Numbered from the stretch's first letter, positions 8,856-17,764 are shown. The stretch: DNA of 64,000 nt from Nibribacter ruber (GCF_009913235.1 NZ_CP047897.1:620001-684000); one strand, 5' to 3'. Numbers and translations: made by a program. Notes: a model not told the origin generated them from the sequence alone.

Positions 8856-10001
8856 ATGACTCAGGACTCGCGACTCAAGACTCAGGACTCAAACGATTTG
8901 CTGTACCAAGTGGCTCTGCCCTTGATTCCAAGGATTGGCGGAGGGAATGCCCGTACCTTAGTACAAGCTTTGGGTAGCCCTGAGAACGTTTTTTCAGCCT
9001 CCTTTGAAAACCTTTCCAAAGTCAGCCGCATTGGGGAGGTATTCGCTAGAAGTATTATTAGTCATAGAGCAGCGGCCCTGAAACAGGCGGAAGAGATTAT
9101 CCTTCGGGCAGAAAAAGAGCAAGTTCAATTGCTCTATTATACCAACCCCGCTTACCCAGACCGATTGCGCGATTTACCTGATGCCCCGCTCCTGCTGTAT
9201 TACAAAGGCACCGTCAACCTGAATGCCCAGAAGGTCATCAGCATTGTGGGTACCCGCAAAAGCACCAACTACGGCCATAAAGTCACGGAGCAACTGGTGC
9301 AGGACCTGGTCAAGCATGAAGCCTTGGTAGTAAGCGGACTAGCCTATGGGATTGACATTGCCGCGCATAGAGCCGCCTTAAAAGAGGGCTTGCCCACTAT
9401 AGGTGTGATGGCTAACAGCTTGGAAACCATTTATCCATACGCCCATACCTCAGACGCCAAGCAAATGCTGGAGCATGGCGGCCTGCTCTCTGAATTTCCC
9501 TTCGGGACCAAGCCAGATGCGCCGCGCTTCCCTTCCCGCAACCGCATTATTGCCGGCATGGCCGACTGCACCATTGTAGTAGAATCTACGGACAAAGGCG
9601 GCTCTCTCATCTCAGCGGACATTGCGCACAGCTATGACCGCGAAGTGATGGCCGTTCCTGGGCCTATTACCTCAGAAACTTCTGAAGGTACCAATCAACT
9701 CATCAAAAGTCTGAAGGCCGTGCCTTACACTAGGTTCAAGGACCTGGAAGAACTCTTGAATTGGGACAAAGCGTTGGCCTCGCCTGCAGTACCTAAGACT
9801 CCACCCAAACGAGACTTCTCTGGCTTTCCGGAAGACGAGCAGAAAGTACTCAAGCTTTTACAACACGCCGGCCCCACGCACATTGACATTCTTGGCAGGA
9901 ATACCCAGTTCTCTATGGGACAATTGTCCTCGGTGTTGTTCACCCTGGAAATGAGTGGGCAAATAAAAGCTATGCCAGGAAAACTGTATGGCCTTCTCTA
10001 A
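8856..10001 (+). CDS. dprA: DNA-processing protein DprA
   Basis: A 381-aa cytosolic protein that binds incoming single-stranded DNA and loads RecA during natural transformation. Visible parts are an N-terminal SAM-like domain, the Rossmann fold with GTRKSTNYG, SGLAYGIDIAAHRAAL, FPSRNRIIAGM and the GGSLISADIA segment, and a C-terminal winged-helix (DML1-like) domain from about residue 320. The ATG at 8856 lies inside a family B repeat, so the first dozen codons (TQDSRLKTQDS) are repeat sequence rather than family sequence; homology seems to begin at LLYQVALPLIPRIGGG. The last 14 bp overlap the next gene, indicating translational coupling. Confidence 0.93.
   Translation: MTQDSRLKTQDSNDLLYQVALPLIPRIGGGNARTLVQALGSPENVFSASFENLSKVSRIGEVFARSIISHRAAALKQAEEIILRAEKEQVQLLYYTNPAYPDRLRDLPDAPLLLYYKGTVNLNAQKVISIVGTRKSTNYGHKVTEQLVQDLVKHEALVVSGLAYGIDIAAHRAALKEGLPTIGVMANSLETIYPYAHTSDAKQMLEHGGLLSEFPFGTKPDAPRFPSRNRIIAGMADCTIVVESTDKGGSLISADIAHSYDREVMAVPGPITSETSEGTNQLIKSLKAVPYTRFKDLEELLNWDKALASPAVPKTPPKRDFSGFPEDEQKVLKLLQHAGPTHIDILGRNTQFSMGQLSSVLFTLEMSGQIKAMPGKLYGLL
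8858..8891. repeat. Family B repeat overlapping the dprA start
   Basis: Units of GACTCAGGACTCGCGACTCAA form the inverse orientation of the copies at 8284 and 8702. It lies inside the first codons of dprA. Confidence 0.7.
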
Positions 10002-10833
10002 AACGAACTCTGTGTACATAATCTACAACGGACAATTCCTGCCTGAACAGGATTTAAGACTCCCTCTCACCAACAGAGCCTTTCAATACAACGACGGGTT
10101 CTTTGAGACGTTGGTGTGGGAGAAAGGCAGGCTACGTTTACTTGTAGAGCATATAGAAAGGATGCAGGAAGCCGCTTCCACCCTTGGTTTGAAGTTGCCA
10201 ACTGATTTGAGCCCTTCCAACTTAGAAGAACAGGTAAAGGCCTTAACTGAGATGAATGACTGCTCCGTTTTTGCCAGAGTCAAACTGAAAGTCTGGCGAA
10301 GCGGCCAAGGACTTTACATGCCCCAAATTGATACCGTAGATTGGCTTTTGACCGTTCAGCCAATGTCCGCCCCTTCTCGGGAGCCGCTAAACATTGGTAT
10401 TTGCGCTGGCATTTGTACACAGCCCTCTCCCTTCTCAAGTTTCAAAGGACCACATTCTTTGGTGTATGTTTTGGCCAGCCGCGAGAAAAGGGAAAGGAAC
10501 CTGGAGGATTTGCTTTTGCTGGATGCGCATGGCCATATTTCTGAACTCACCTATTCCAACATCTTCTGGGCGAAAGCCCTAACCCTTTTCACGCCTTCCC
10601 TAGCCACCGGTTGTCTGAACGGAGTTATGCGCCGGAATTTGCTAAAGAAGGCAAACGATGCCGGCTGGATAGTAGAAGAAGAGATATTTCAGCCTGAAGT
10701 GCTTCAAGAGGCAGAGGTAGTCTTCAGTTCAAATGTGATGGGCTTGCGGCCTATTCAGTCTATAGAAGGGCAACCGCTTGCGTTAGATTCCAAACTCCTT
10801 CAGGAGATTAAGCAATTCGCCTTATGGAGTTAA
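9988..10833 (+). CDS. Class IV aminotransferase (PabC-like)
   Basis: A 281-aa pyridoxal-phosphate protein of the branched-chain aminotransferase / 4-amino-4-deoxychorismate lyase fold. It begins with YIIYNGQFLPEQDLRLPLTNRAFQYNDGFFET, typical of the family. ARVKLKVW is a likely region of the PLP lysine, and ELTYSNIFW and SSNVMGLRPI are family-conserved C-terminal segments. PabC (folate synthesis) is the most probable role, but D-amino acid or branched-chain specificity cannot be excluded by eye. The ATG lies within the end of dprA (14-bp overlap). Palindrome P copy 7 starts one base after the stop. Confidence 0.82.
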   Translation: MAFSKTNSVYIIYNGQFLPEQDLRLPLTNRAFQYNDGFFETLVWEKGRLRLLVEHIERMQEAASTLGLKLPTDLSPSNLEEQVKALTEMNDCSVFARVKLKVWRSGQGLYMPQIDTVDWLLTVQPMSAPSREPLNIGICAGICTQPSPFSSFKGPHSLVYVLASREKRERNLEDLLLLDAHGHISELTYSNIFWAKALTLFTPSLATGCLNGVMRRNLLKKANDAGWIVEEEIFQPEVLQEAEVVFSSNVMGLRPIQSIEGQPLALDSKLLQEIKQFALWS

Positions 10834-10834
10834 T

Positions 10835-10872
10835 CGTTTTTGGCCTGTTTTCCAGAAAATAAGCCAAAAACG
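10835..10872. repeat. Palindrome P, copy 7
   Basis: Fills the whole 40-bp convergent gap, one base from each of the two stop codons. Confidence 0.85.
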
Positions 10873-10873
10873 T

Positions 10874-12067
10874 CTATTTGCTGGCTGCTGCGTTTCCAGG
10901 ATTGGCTTTCCAGATTCTGATGAAATTGCCACCCAGGATTTTTTCTATGTCTTTCCGTTTATAGCCTCTCTCTATAAGCGCTTTGGTGATCATTGGATAA
11001 GTGGTTACGTCTTCCAACCCTGTAGGTGCCGAACTGATGCCATCATAATCAGAACCCAGTCCTACATGGTCAATCCCGGCTACTTTCACCACGTGGTCAA
11101 TGTGGTCTATTAACACAGAAATATGCGGATTTAACGTGGCGGTCTCTTCCGGAAATTTCTTGTACAAGGCGTCTCTAAAAGCCAAACCCGACAGCTTTTG
11201 TTTCTCCAACACCTCAATGTCTTCTTTGTGCCGGGCAATAAACGCATTCACCCTCTTATTGTAGGTGCTGTCCAGGAACTCAGAGAAGAAATTCAATTGA
11301 ATCACGCCTCCGTTTTTTGCCAGCGCCTTGAGTTGGTCATCAGTGAGGTTTCGGGAATGCGGACAAAGGGAGGCTGCGCAGCTATGAGAGACCAGAACGG
11401 GCTTGGTGGTGGTCTCCAACACATCATAGAAGGTTTTCTCTCCTACGTGCGATAAATCTACTAACATGCCCAAGCTGTTCATGCGCTGCACCACTTGTCT
11501 GCCAAAGTCGGTTAAGCCTTTTCGGCCGTTGCCTTTCACCTCATCTGCTGCCGAAGAAGCCCAGGTGGTGCTGTTGTTCCAGGTGAGCGTGAGGTAGCGC
11601 ACGCCTCGCTGGTAAAAGTGATCTATGTTGTCCAACTTCTCCTCAATCATGTGACCGCCTTCTACGCCTGTGAGCGCCGCAATTTTACCCGCCTTTATGG
11701 CTTCCTGCATCTGCTCTGGGGAGTGCACGATCTGTAATTGCTTGGGATTACGTTTGGCCGTGGCTTCCAGAGAATCTATTTGCGCATTGGCGAAGGCAAA
11801 GGCTTTTCCCGGCCCATAGGTCTCGTCACAGAAAACGGCAAATACCTGCAGGTCCATTCCTCCTTTTTTCAGGCGGGCAAGGTCTGTGTGCGCCTGGCCA
11901 GTCAAATCCTGGTCCATCGCTTTTCCTTCCATCACCACCTGAGATAAAACATCATTGTGTGTGTCTACCAGCAACGCTTTTTGATGGATGCTTTGATAAG
12001 ATGGCGCGCAGGAATTGAGCATCCCAAGGGAAAGACAGGTCAAGGCGAATCTGGCGGTGCGGTGCAT
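10874..12067 (-). CDS. Membrane dipeptidase (peptidase M19 family), lipoprotein
   Basis: A 397-aa zinc enzyme of the renal dipeptidase family that hydrolyses dipeptides. Metal-ligand segments are visible: VDTHNDVL near residue 35, GVEGGHMIE, VDLSHVGE, LVSHSCA and HVGLGSDYDG. The N-terminus is a lipoprotein signal ending MLNSC (Cys about residue 20), so the enzyme is likely anchored in the envelope, where it could process peptides from nutrients or peptidoglycan. Length fits the family. The preceding 225 bp hold a terminator and a P palindrome, so it is probably its own transcription unit. Confidence 0.92.
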   Translation of the reverse strand: MHRTARFALTCLSLGMLNSCAPSYQSIHQKALLVDTHNDVLSQVVMEGKAMDQDLTGQAHTDLARLKKGGMDLQVFAVFCDETYGPGKAFAFANAQIDSLEATAKRNPKQLQIVHSPEQMQEAIKAGKIAALTGVEGGHMIEEKLDNIDHFYQRGVRYLTLTWNNSTTWASSAADEVKGNGRKGLTDFGRQVVQRMNSLGMLVDLSHVGEKTFYDVLETTTKPVLVSHSCAASLCPHSRNLTDDQLKALAKNGGVIQLNFFSEFLDSTYNKRVNAFIARHKEDIEVLEKQKLSGLAFRDALYKKFPEETATLNPHISVLIDHIDHVVKVAGIDHVGLGSDYDGISSAPTGLEDVTTYPMITKALIERGYKRKDIEKILGGNFIRIWKANPGNAAASK

Positions 12068-12179
12068 GGAAAGGAGCTAAGGTGTAAACCGAAACCCAGT
12101 TTAAGTAAATGCCCCCATTCTACCAAAAGTGACTTTCATTCTTTAGGCCAGAACCTCCCTTTTAACAGTTTGTAAATTT

Positions 12180-12215
12180 GTTTTTGGGCCGTTTCCTAGA
12201 AAACAGGCTAAAAAC
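12180..12215. repeat. Palindrome P, copy 8
   Basis: A moderately conserved copy downstream of thrC. It abuts the terminator stem that starts at 12216. Confidence 0.75.
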
Positions 12216-12262
12216 AAAAGCGGCCAGCCTCTCCTTTTATAAAAGAAAGCTAACCGCTTTTT
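12216..12262 (-). terminator. Terminator downstream of thrC
   Basis: Imperfect hairpin with arms AAAAGCGGCCAGC and GCTAACCGCTTTTT, placed 31 bp after the thrC stop; on the minus strand the stem ends in a T-run. Confidence 0.65.
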
Positions 12263-12292
12263 AATGAAACGAACCTAAAAATTGAGACGAGT

Positions 12293-13495
12293 TTACACCG
12301 TCCAGCGGCCTTCCATGTTTTCCATGTATTTCTGGCCGTTTCCGGTATTGAGCAACAAGACTTGCTCGTGGCTTTGCAACCAGCCCTGGGTTAATAATTT
12401 GCGGGCGGCCATCCAGGTGGCGGCGCCTTCGGGGGCCACAAAGATGCCTTCCTTTTGGGCCAGTTCGCGCACGCCTTCCACCATTTCGTCTTCGGTGATG
12501 GCCATGACTGTTCCTTCAGACTGTTCCAATACTTCCAGCATCAAAGGCTCGCCTAGTGGTCTTGGCACGGCCAATCCGTTGGCCAAGGTTGGTAAGCCGT
12601 TGTACTGTTGGGCGTTGTCCTGTAAACCCAGATAGGTGTCTACCAAAGGCTTGCAGTTCTGGGCTTGCACTGCCACCATGCGGGGCAGTTTGACATTCTC
12701 TGGCAACCAGCCCAGGGCTTTCATTTCCTGCAAGGCCTTCCAGATGCCTATAAGGCCCGTCCCGCCACCGGCTGGGTATAAAATAACATCAGGAAGAGTC
12801 CAATGCAGTTGTTCGGCTATCTCATACCCCATGGTTTTCTTGCCTTCCAGGCGGTAAGGTTCTTTGAGCGTAGAGACGTCCAGGTATTCACCATGCTGGT
12901 TTAAGTGGCGCACGTGCGCGGCGCAGTCATGGATGAGGCCGTCCAGTAAGTGTACTTCGGCTCCGTACCAGTAGCATTCGTCTTTAAAAGCTTTAGGCGT
13001 ATGGCGCGGCATGACCACCACGGCAGGTAATCCGGCTTTGGCGCAGTAGGCGGCCATGGCCACGCCCGCGTTGCCAGCGGTGGGAATAATGCATTGCTCT
13101 ACTCCCTTTTCATAGGCTTTGGAAATAGCCATGCTCAGGCCCCTGGCCTTAAAAGAGCCGGTAGGGTTCTTGCCTTCGTCTTTCAAGAGAAGATTCTCAA
13201 AGCCGTATTTTTCTCCCAGGGTTTTAAGCGACAGCATGGGCGTAAAACCTTCGCCTAATGAAACTCTAAATTTGTCGTCTAGCAAGGGAAGAACTTCCTG
13301 ATAGCGCCACATGGTGCCTTCGCGGCCGTTGAGAATGTCTTTAGAAAGGCCGCCTTCCAAGTCATACTGCGCCAGCAAAGGCATGGAGCAGCAATCAGAC
13401 ACGCGCTGCAAGGCTTCATGGCTATATTCATTTCCACATTTTGAGCAGGAAAGTGCAGTTATTTGGCTGATGGTGGTGAGCGTAGACGGGGTCAT
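12293..13495 (-). CDS. thrC: Threonine synthase
   Basis: A 400-aa PLP enzyme that turns O-phosphohomoserine into threonine. It has the CxxC-type N-terminal segment LSCSKCGNEY, the PLP lysine segment NPTGSFKARG, PTAGNAGVAMAAY and the Gly-rich phosphate loop YPAGGGTGL. This is the shorter class of threonine synthase, close to cysteate and threonine synthases of the same fold. The ATG at 13495 (MTPSTLTT) is preferred to an in-frame upstream start at 13546. The upstream neighbour on the same strand is a LysR regulator. No other threonine-pathway gene is adjacent. Confidence 0.9.
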   Translation of the reverse strand: MTPSTLTTISQITALSCSKCGNEYSHEALQRVSDCCSMPLLAQYDLEGGLSKDILNGREGTMWRYQEVLPLLDDKFRVSLGEGFTPMLSLKTLGEKYGFENLLLKDEGKNPTGSFKARGLSMAISKAYEKGVEQCIIPTAGNAGVAMAAYCAKAGLPAVVVMPRHTPKAFKDECYWYGAEVHLLDGLIHDCAAHVRHLNQHGEYLDVSTLKEPYRLEGKKTMGYEIAEQLHWTLPDVILYPAGGGTGLIGIWKALQEMKALGWLPENVKLPRMVAVQAQNCKPLVDTYLGLQDNAQQYNGLPTLANGLAVPRPLGEPLMLEVLEQSEGTVMAITEDEMVEGVRELAQKEGIFVAPEGAATWMAARKLLTQGWLQSHEQVLLLNTGNGQKYMENMEGRWTV

Positions 13496-13564
13496 ATCAA
13501 GTACATTTTGCCTTGGCAAGTAGGGCAAAGGGTATGACCAAATCAAACGGCCTTTTGGTATAGG

Positions 13565-14470
13565 CTATTCCATTTTAGAATACTGGCGTTTCATAAACTG
13601 GATGAAGTTTTTGTAAGGGGCATTGTTCTCGGTGCCCTTGCGCTGAATAAAATTGAAGGTGCGGTGCACCTCAAAGTCTTTGATGTTCACTTCCACCAAC
13701 TCCCCCGAGGCCAGTTCCTTCACCACAGCTTGCCTAGGTAAGAAGGCCAGACAGGTATCCACCCGCACAAAGTTTTTCAGGGCCTCAGTGCCACCCAAGC
13801 GCACGCGCACGGGTAACTGTGCCAGCTTGATGCCTCTCTGCACCAGGGCGTCTTCCAACACCGCCAAAGTTCCCGAACCGGCTTCCCTAATGGCCAAAGG
13901 AATGTTGTACAGGTCCTGCACCTGCAAATTGTGCTTCTTGATGGGATTGCGATGCGAGCATACGGCGATTACCTCATCGGTTAGAAAAGGCGTGTAAGTA
14001 ACCTGGCTTACTTTGTTGATGCCTTCAATAATGCCCAGATCAATGTCATGGTCCAGTAAAGCTTTTAAGATGTTTTCACTGTTCCGGTTTTTTAGGCTCA
14101 GCTGTACCTGTGGGTGCTGGGTCAGGTAGGCAGATAAAACCGGAGGCAGAATGTACAGAGAGATGGTGGTGCTGGCGCCCAAGACCAAGGTAACCTGCGG
14201 TTTAAAGTCCTCGCTTAAAAGTGGCATCTGCTGATGGAGCTCGTTCTGGATTTCCTGCACGGCCTCCAGTTTCTCATAGATGAGTTTGCCGGCCGGCGTG
14301 AGGCTAATGGTATTGCCGTGCCGTTCAAACAAACCCGTCTTGTAATATTCTTCCAGCGCCTTAATCTGCTTTGAAATAGCCGACTGGCTGATGTACAAGA
14401 TCTGGCTGGCCTTGGTAAAGCTCAACTGCCGGGCTACTTCAAAAAAGACTCTGTGTTTCTGGGATATCAC
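13565..14470 (-). CDS. LysR-family transcriptional regulator
   Basis: A 301-aa regulator. The winged HTH is at residues 1-60 (FTKASQILYISQSAISKQIKALE), followed by the linker helix and a periplasmic-binding-protein-like effector domain from about residue 90 (TLVLGASTTISLYILP; HDIDLGIIEG). Within the family it resembles CysB/CysL-type activators, but the effector cannot be read. It lies 33 bp downstream of a cupin gene and 70 bp upstream of thrC on the same strand, so it could share transcription with either. There is no divergent partner gene, which is unusual for LysR. Confidence 0.92.
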   Translation of the reverse strand: MISQKHRVFFEVARQLSFTKASQILYISQSAISKQIKALEEYYKTGLFERHGNTISLTPAGKLIYEKLEAVQEIQNELHQQMPLLSEDFKPQVTLVLGASTTISLYILPPVLSAYLTQHPQVQLSLKNRNSENILKALLDHDIDLGIIEGINKVSQVTYTPFLTDEVIAVCSHRNPIKKHNLQVQDLYNIPLAIREAGSGTLAVLEDALVQRGIKLAQLPVRVRLGGTEALKNFVRVDTCLAFLPRQAVVKELASGELVEVNIKDFEVHRTFNFIQRKGTENNAPYKNFIQFMKRQYSKME

Positions 14471-14502
14471 CGCTGTATGCTTTTGTAGAGGAACGTGGGG
14501 CT

Positions 14503-14865
14503 TTAAATACGGTCCAGGCTGTTTCGAGTGCGCTCGCTGTCCGTTAGATTACCGGTATTGACCGTGCTGGCAGGCTCAAACAACAAAACGGACGCTTCCT
14601 TTTCGGCTACGGGCCGGTGCTCTACGCCTCTGGGTACAATCAGAAACTCGCCGGCTTGCACCAACACGTGCTTGTCTCTGAATTCCATGGTGAACTCGCC
14701 TTCTACCACCAGAAACAATTCATCTTCATGGTCATGGTGGTGCCAGTCAAAAGCGCCCAGAAATTTAGCCAATTTCACCTGTTGGCCGTTGAGGTCGCCG
14801 GCTATCCGGGGATTCCAGTGGTCAGAGAACTGGGCAAATTTTTCAAGTAGGTTTACTTTCTCCAT
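14503..14865 (-). CDS. Cupin-domain protein
   Basis: A 120-aa single-domain cupin. Motif 1 is visible as WHHHDHEDELFLVVEGEFTMEF (residues about 41-62), with likely metal-binding His and Glu residues, and motif 2 as FLIVPRGVEHRP. There is no signal peptide. Small cupins like this bind a divalent metal and may be isomerases, dioxygenases or sensors; the sequence does not say which. The 33-bp gap to the downstream LysR gene suggests an operon. An isolated hairpin at 14949 separates it from the next upstream gene. Confidence 0.85.
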   Translation of the reverse strand: MEKVNLLEKFAQFSDHWNPRIAGDLNGQQVKLAKFLGAFDWHHHDHEDELFLVVEGEFTMEFRDKHVLVQAGEFLIVPRGVEHRPVAEKEASVLLFEPASTVNTGNLTDSERTRNSLDRI

Positions 14866-14948
14866 GGGATGTTAATTTTTTGTGCAAGTGAAGATAAATC
14901 ATCTTAAGCGGCTTTCCATCCTAGTCTTTGAAAATGAGAGGGAATAAA

Positions 14949-14976
14949 AAAAGCCCCGGTTTTACCGAAGGCTTTT
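14949..14976 (-). terminator. Terminator after the small membrane protein gene
   Basis: Hairpin with outer stem AAAAGCC/GGCTTTT and inner stem CGGT/ACCG, about 60 bp after the stop of the gene at 15039. Confidence 0.7.
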
Positions 14977-15038
14977 CTTGTAATAATTCAGGTGTCTAAC
15001 GGGAGCAAATCTTATGCCCTCAAGGTCACCGGTTATCC

Positions 15039-15356
15039 TTAATGATGGAGCAGTGTTGGCCGATGTCTTCTTTGGCGGCGGGCTTTTAGTTTGTCTGCCA
15101 GCACATAAATGTCTCCGTATTCCCTGGAGAATTTAGCCGGGTCTTTCAGCAAAGCATCCATTTTTGAGGGTCCTTTGGCCATAAAGGCATTGCGAAGACG
15201 GTTCCAATAAATGGCTACCAGGCCGGCGGCACAAGCAAAGCAAATAAACCCTATCACTCTGTAGGCCGCTACCTCACTGTTAGAAGTAGAAAAGGCCAGG
15301 AGGAAAATTCCGGCAAAGAAGCTGAGGGCAAGCAAAGTGGGTAAGTTTTTATTCAT
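15039..15356 (-). CDS. Small membrane protein, unknown function
   Basis: A 105-aa protein with two hydrophobic segments (about residues 5-23 and 31-51) followed by a basic cytoplasmic-type tail ending in an Arg/His-rich stretch (KARRQRRHRPTLLHH). I do not recognise the family. It is a single gene, bounded by a terminator on one side and a 324-bp divergent gap on the other. In that gap (15357-15680) I see only AT-rich sequence with no firm promoter match. Confidence 0.65.
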   Translation of the reverse strand: MNKNLPTLLALSFFAGIFLLAFSTSNSEVAAYRVIGFICFACAAGLVAIYWNRLRNAFMAKGPSKMDALLKDPAKFSREYGDIYVLADKLKARRQRRHRPTLLHH

Positions 15357-15680
15357 AGCATCAACATTAGGGGGTAAATTAATCTTTCTGCGCGCTGAAC
15401 ATATTGGCTAGTGCCAAGGGGGTGGGGCTTTTATTTGTATACGTTTCTATATAGAAAAAGCATATTCTTAAACCATTTATTTTCAAATTTTTAGCGCATA
15501 CTTTTTGCTCCTCAAAAGCTTTGGTTATGGTGCTTAAGCAGCGGCTGCGCATCTGCTATTTGATGTCTTTTTCTGAGAAAGAGGCCAGATTTGATAGCGG
15601 CAATTCATGGTGCAATCATCTTTTTTGCTACCTATGCAAAAGCATCTGCGTACCCCTTACCAGACAGCATTTTCTCAGCC

Positions 15681-17150
15681 ATGAACCTCTCAAAACGTTA
15701 CCAGCCTTCGCTTGCCCTCTTAACCGATATGTACCAGCTGACCATGGCCCAGGGCTATTGGAAACAGAACCGCGCCGAACAGCAGGCCGTCTTCCACCTG
15801 TACTTCCGGAAGAACCCATTCAAGGGCGGTTATACCATTAGTGCGGGCCTGGAAGATGCGATGGATTTGTTGCAGAAATTCGGGTTTACGCAGGAAGACC
15901 TGGACTTTCTGGCGCAGGTGAAAAGCAGTAACCAACAGCCGCTTTTTGAGAAGGGTTTTCTAGAGTATCTGGCCCAGTTAAAATTTACTTGCACAGTACA
16001 TGCTATTCCAGAAGGAACGGCCGTTTTCCCCAATGAGCCGCTGCTACGCATTCAAGGGCCCATTTTGCAATGCCAGTTATTGGAGACTCCCCTGCTTACC
16101 ATCCTCAATTTCCAGACGCTCATAGCCACCAAAGCCGCGCGCATGGTAGACGTGGCCAAAGGCGATGCCATCATAGAGTTTGGCATGCGGCGCGCTCAAG
16201 GTCCGGACGGTTCTTTGTCGGGGACCAGGGCGGCGTTTGTGGGTGGTATTGGCGCCACGTCTAACGTACTGGCGGGCAAGCTGTACGGCATTCCCTTAAA
16301 GGGCACGCACGCGCACAGCTGGGTCATGTCTTTTGATGAGGAAGTGGAAAGTTTTGAGGCCTACGCTCATGTGTTTCCAGATGACTCGGTGTTCCTGGTG
16401 GACACCTACCATACCCTGGAAGGCGTGAAGAAAGCCATTGTCGTTGCCCAGAAATTACGGGAAAAAGGACATGAGCTGAAGGGCATCAGGCTGGACTCTG
16501 GCGACTTGGCTTATTTGAGCATTGAAGCCCGAAAACTTCTGGATGAGGCGGGCTTCCCGAAGGTGTCCATTGTGGCCAGCAATGACCTGGACGAATATCT
16601 CATTGAAAGCTTGAAAATACAGGGCGCCCGCATTGACACCTGGGGCATAGGGACAAAGCTCATTACGGCCTATGACCAGCCGGCGCTGGGTGGTGTGTTC
16701 AAACTGGCGGCCCTGCAAAACGAGCAAGGTCTATGGGACTACAAAGTGAAGCTCTCTGAACAGCTCATCAAAGTATCCACTCCCGGAATATTGCAGGTGC
16801 GCCGCTTCTTTGACAAAGGCACGCTGGTAGGTGACATGCTCTACTCAGAGGACCAAACCATTGCCCAGCCTGCCACCATGGTGCACCCCAACGACCCAAC
16901 CCAGCACAAGTCCTTCAAAGAATCCTGCACCCATGAAGACCTTTTAGTGCCTATCTTCCAACAAGGTAAACTGGTATACACTTCTCCAACTTTACAAGAC
17001 ATTCAGGCCCGCACCAAACAGCAGGTGGAGAGCTTACATGAAACCTACCGCCGTCTGCTTAACCCGCACATTTATAAAGTGGGTCTGGAACAGCAACTGC
17101 ACCAAAAGAAAATGGATGTGATTGTGGACCTCCGGAGCCGCGCCGATTAA
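15681..17150 (+). CDS. pncB: Nicotinate phosphoribosyltransferase
   Basis: A 489-aa cytosolic enzyme that joins nicotinate and PRPP to give nicotinate mononucleotide, the entry step of NAD salvage. Family segments are visible: LLTDMYQLTMAQGYW near the N-terminus, EFGMRRAQGPDG, GTHAHSWVMSF with the family-typical catalytic histidine region, and GIRLDSGDLAYLS. The ATG at 15681 gives MNLSKRYQPSLALLTDMY; a 30-codon upstream extension looks non-coding. It ends 3 bp from the stop codon of pncA, the enzyme that supplies its substrate. Confidence 0.95.
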   Translation: MNLSKRYQPSLALLTDMYQLTMAQGYWKQNRAEQQAVFHLYFRKNPFKGGYTISAGLEDAMDLLQKFGFTQEDLDFLAQVKSSNQQPLFEKGFLEYLAQLKFTCTVHAIPEGTAVFPNEPLLRIQGPILQCQLLETPLLTILNFQTLIATKAARMVDVAKGDAIIEFGMRRAQGPDGSLSGTRAAFVGGIGATSNVLAGKLYGIPLKGTHAHSWVMSFDEEVESFEAYAHVFPDDSVFLVDTYHTLEGVKKAIVVAQKLREKGHELKGIRLDSGDLAYLSIEARKLLDEAGFPKVSIVASNDLDEYLIESLKIQGARIDTWGIGTKLITAYDQPALGGVFKLAALQNEQGLWDYKVKLSEQLIKVSTPGILQVRRFFDKGTLVGDMLYSEDQTIAQPATMVHPNDPTQHKSFKESCTHEDLLVPIFQQGKLVYTSPTLQDIQARTKQQVESLHETYRRLLNPHIYKVGLEQQLHQKKMDVIVDLRSRAD

Positions 17151-17153
17151 AGC

Positions 17154-17759
17154 TTACAAGCTGCTGCTTTGAACGAGTTGACCGCCTTTAGCTAGTAGAT
17201 CTGCCTTGGCGCGTTCAAAGCCTTCTGAGCTGATGGCGCGGGTGGCGTCTTCTATGAAATAGGTGGCAAAGCCTTCCTGCAAGGCGTCTTTTGCTGTGAA
17301 AAACACGCAGAAATCGGCGGCTAGGCCAGCTACGTAGACCTCTGTCACGCCTTTTCCGCGCAGGTACTCTGCCAAGGCCGTAGATTTTAAATGTCCGTTG
17401 TCATAAAAGCCGCTGTAGGAGTCAATCTCTGGGTTGGTACCTTTTCTAAAGATGGCCTCTACGCGGTGCATATCAAGTGCAGAAGAGAAATCAGCGCCGG
17501 GGGTGCCTTGGATGCAATGGTGCGGCCAGAGCACTTGCTCCAAGCCATTGAGCGTGATGGTGTCAAACACTTTGTTGCCCGCGTGTTGCCCCGCAAAACT
17601 CTTGTGGTTGGACGGGTGCCAGTCTTGCGTGGCCACTACTAGATCGAACTTGGGTTGCAGGTGGTTAACCAAAGGAATGATGGCATCCCCGTCTGGCACG
17701 GCCAAAGAGCCGCCTGGCAAAAAGTCATTCTGAATATCAATGAGGAGTAAGGCTTTCAT
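17154..17759 (-). CDS. pncA: Nicotinamidase
   Basis: A 201-aa isochorismatase-fold hydrolase that deamidates nicotinamide to nicotinate. The catalytic triad is readable: Asp in LLIDIQNDFLPGG (residue about 8-12), Lys in FRKGTNPEIDSYSGF and Cys in GLAADFCV. Metal ligands are expected in TQDWHPSNHKSF. It is convergent with pncB, with only 3 bp between the stop codons and no terminator or P palindrome, so the 3' ends of the two NAD-salvage mRNAs must overlap. Upstream, a P palindrome separates it from a GNAT gene. Confidence 0.95.
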   Translation of the reverse strand: MKALLLIDIQNDFLPGGSLAVPDGDAIIPLVNHLQPKFDLVVATQDWHPSNHKSFAGQHAGNKVFDTITLNGLEQVLWPHHCIQGTPGADFSSALDMHRVEAIFRKGTNPEIDSYSGFYDNGHLKSTALAEYLRGKGVTEVYVAGLAADFCVFFTAKDALQEGFATYFIEDATRAISSEGFERAKADLLAKGGQLVQSSSL

Positions 17760-17764
17760 AGTTT

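Noticed and set aside
8284-8891. CRISPR array
   Set aside because: The units are 7-8 bp, of varying sequence and arranged as inverted arms, without equal-length spacers or nearby cas genes.
15681-17759. pncB-pncA as an operon
   Set aside because: The genes are on opposite strands and convergent, so they cannot share one mRNA.
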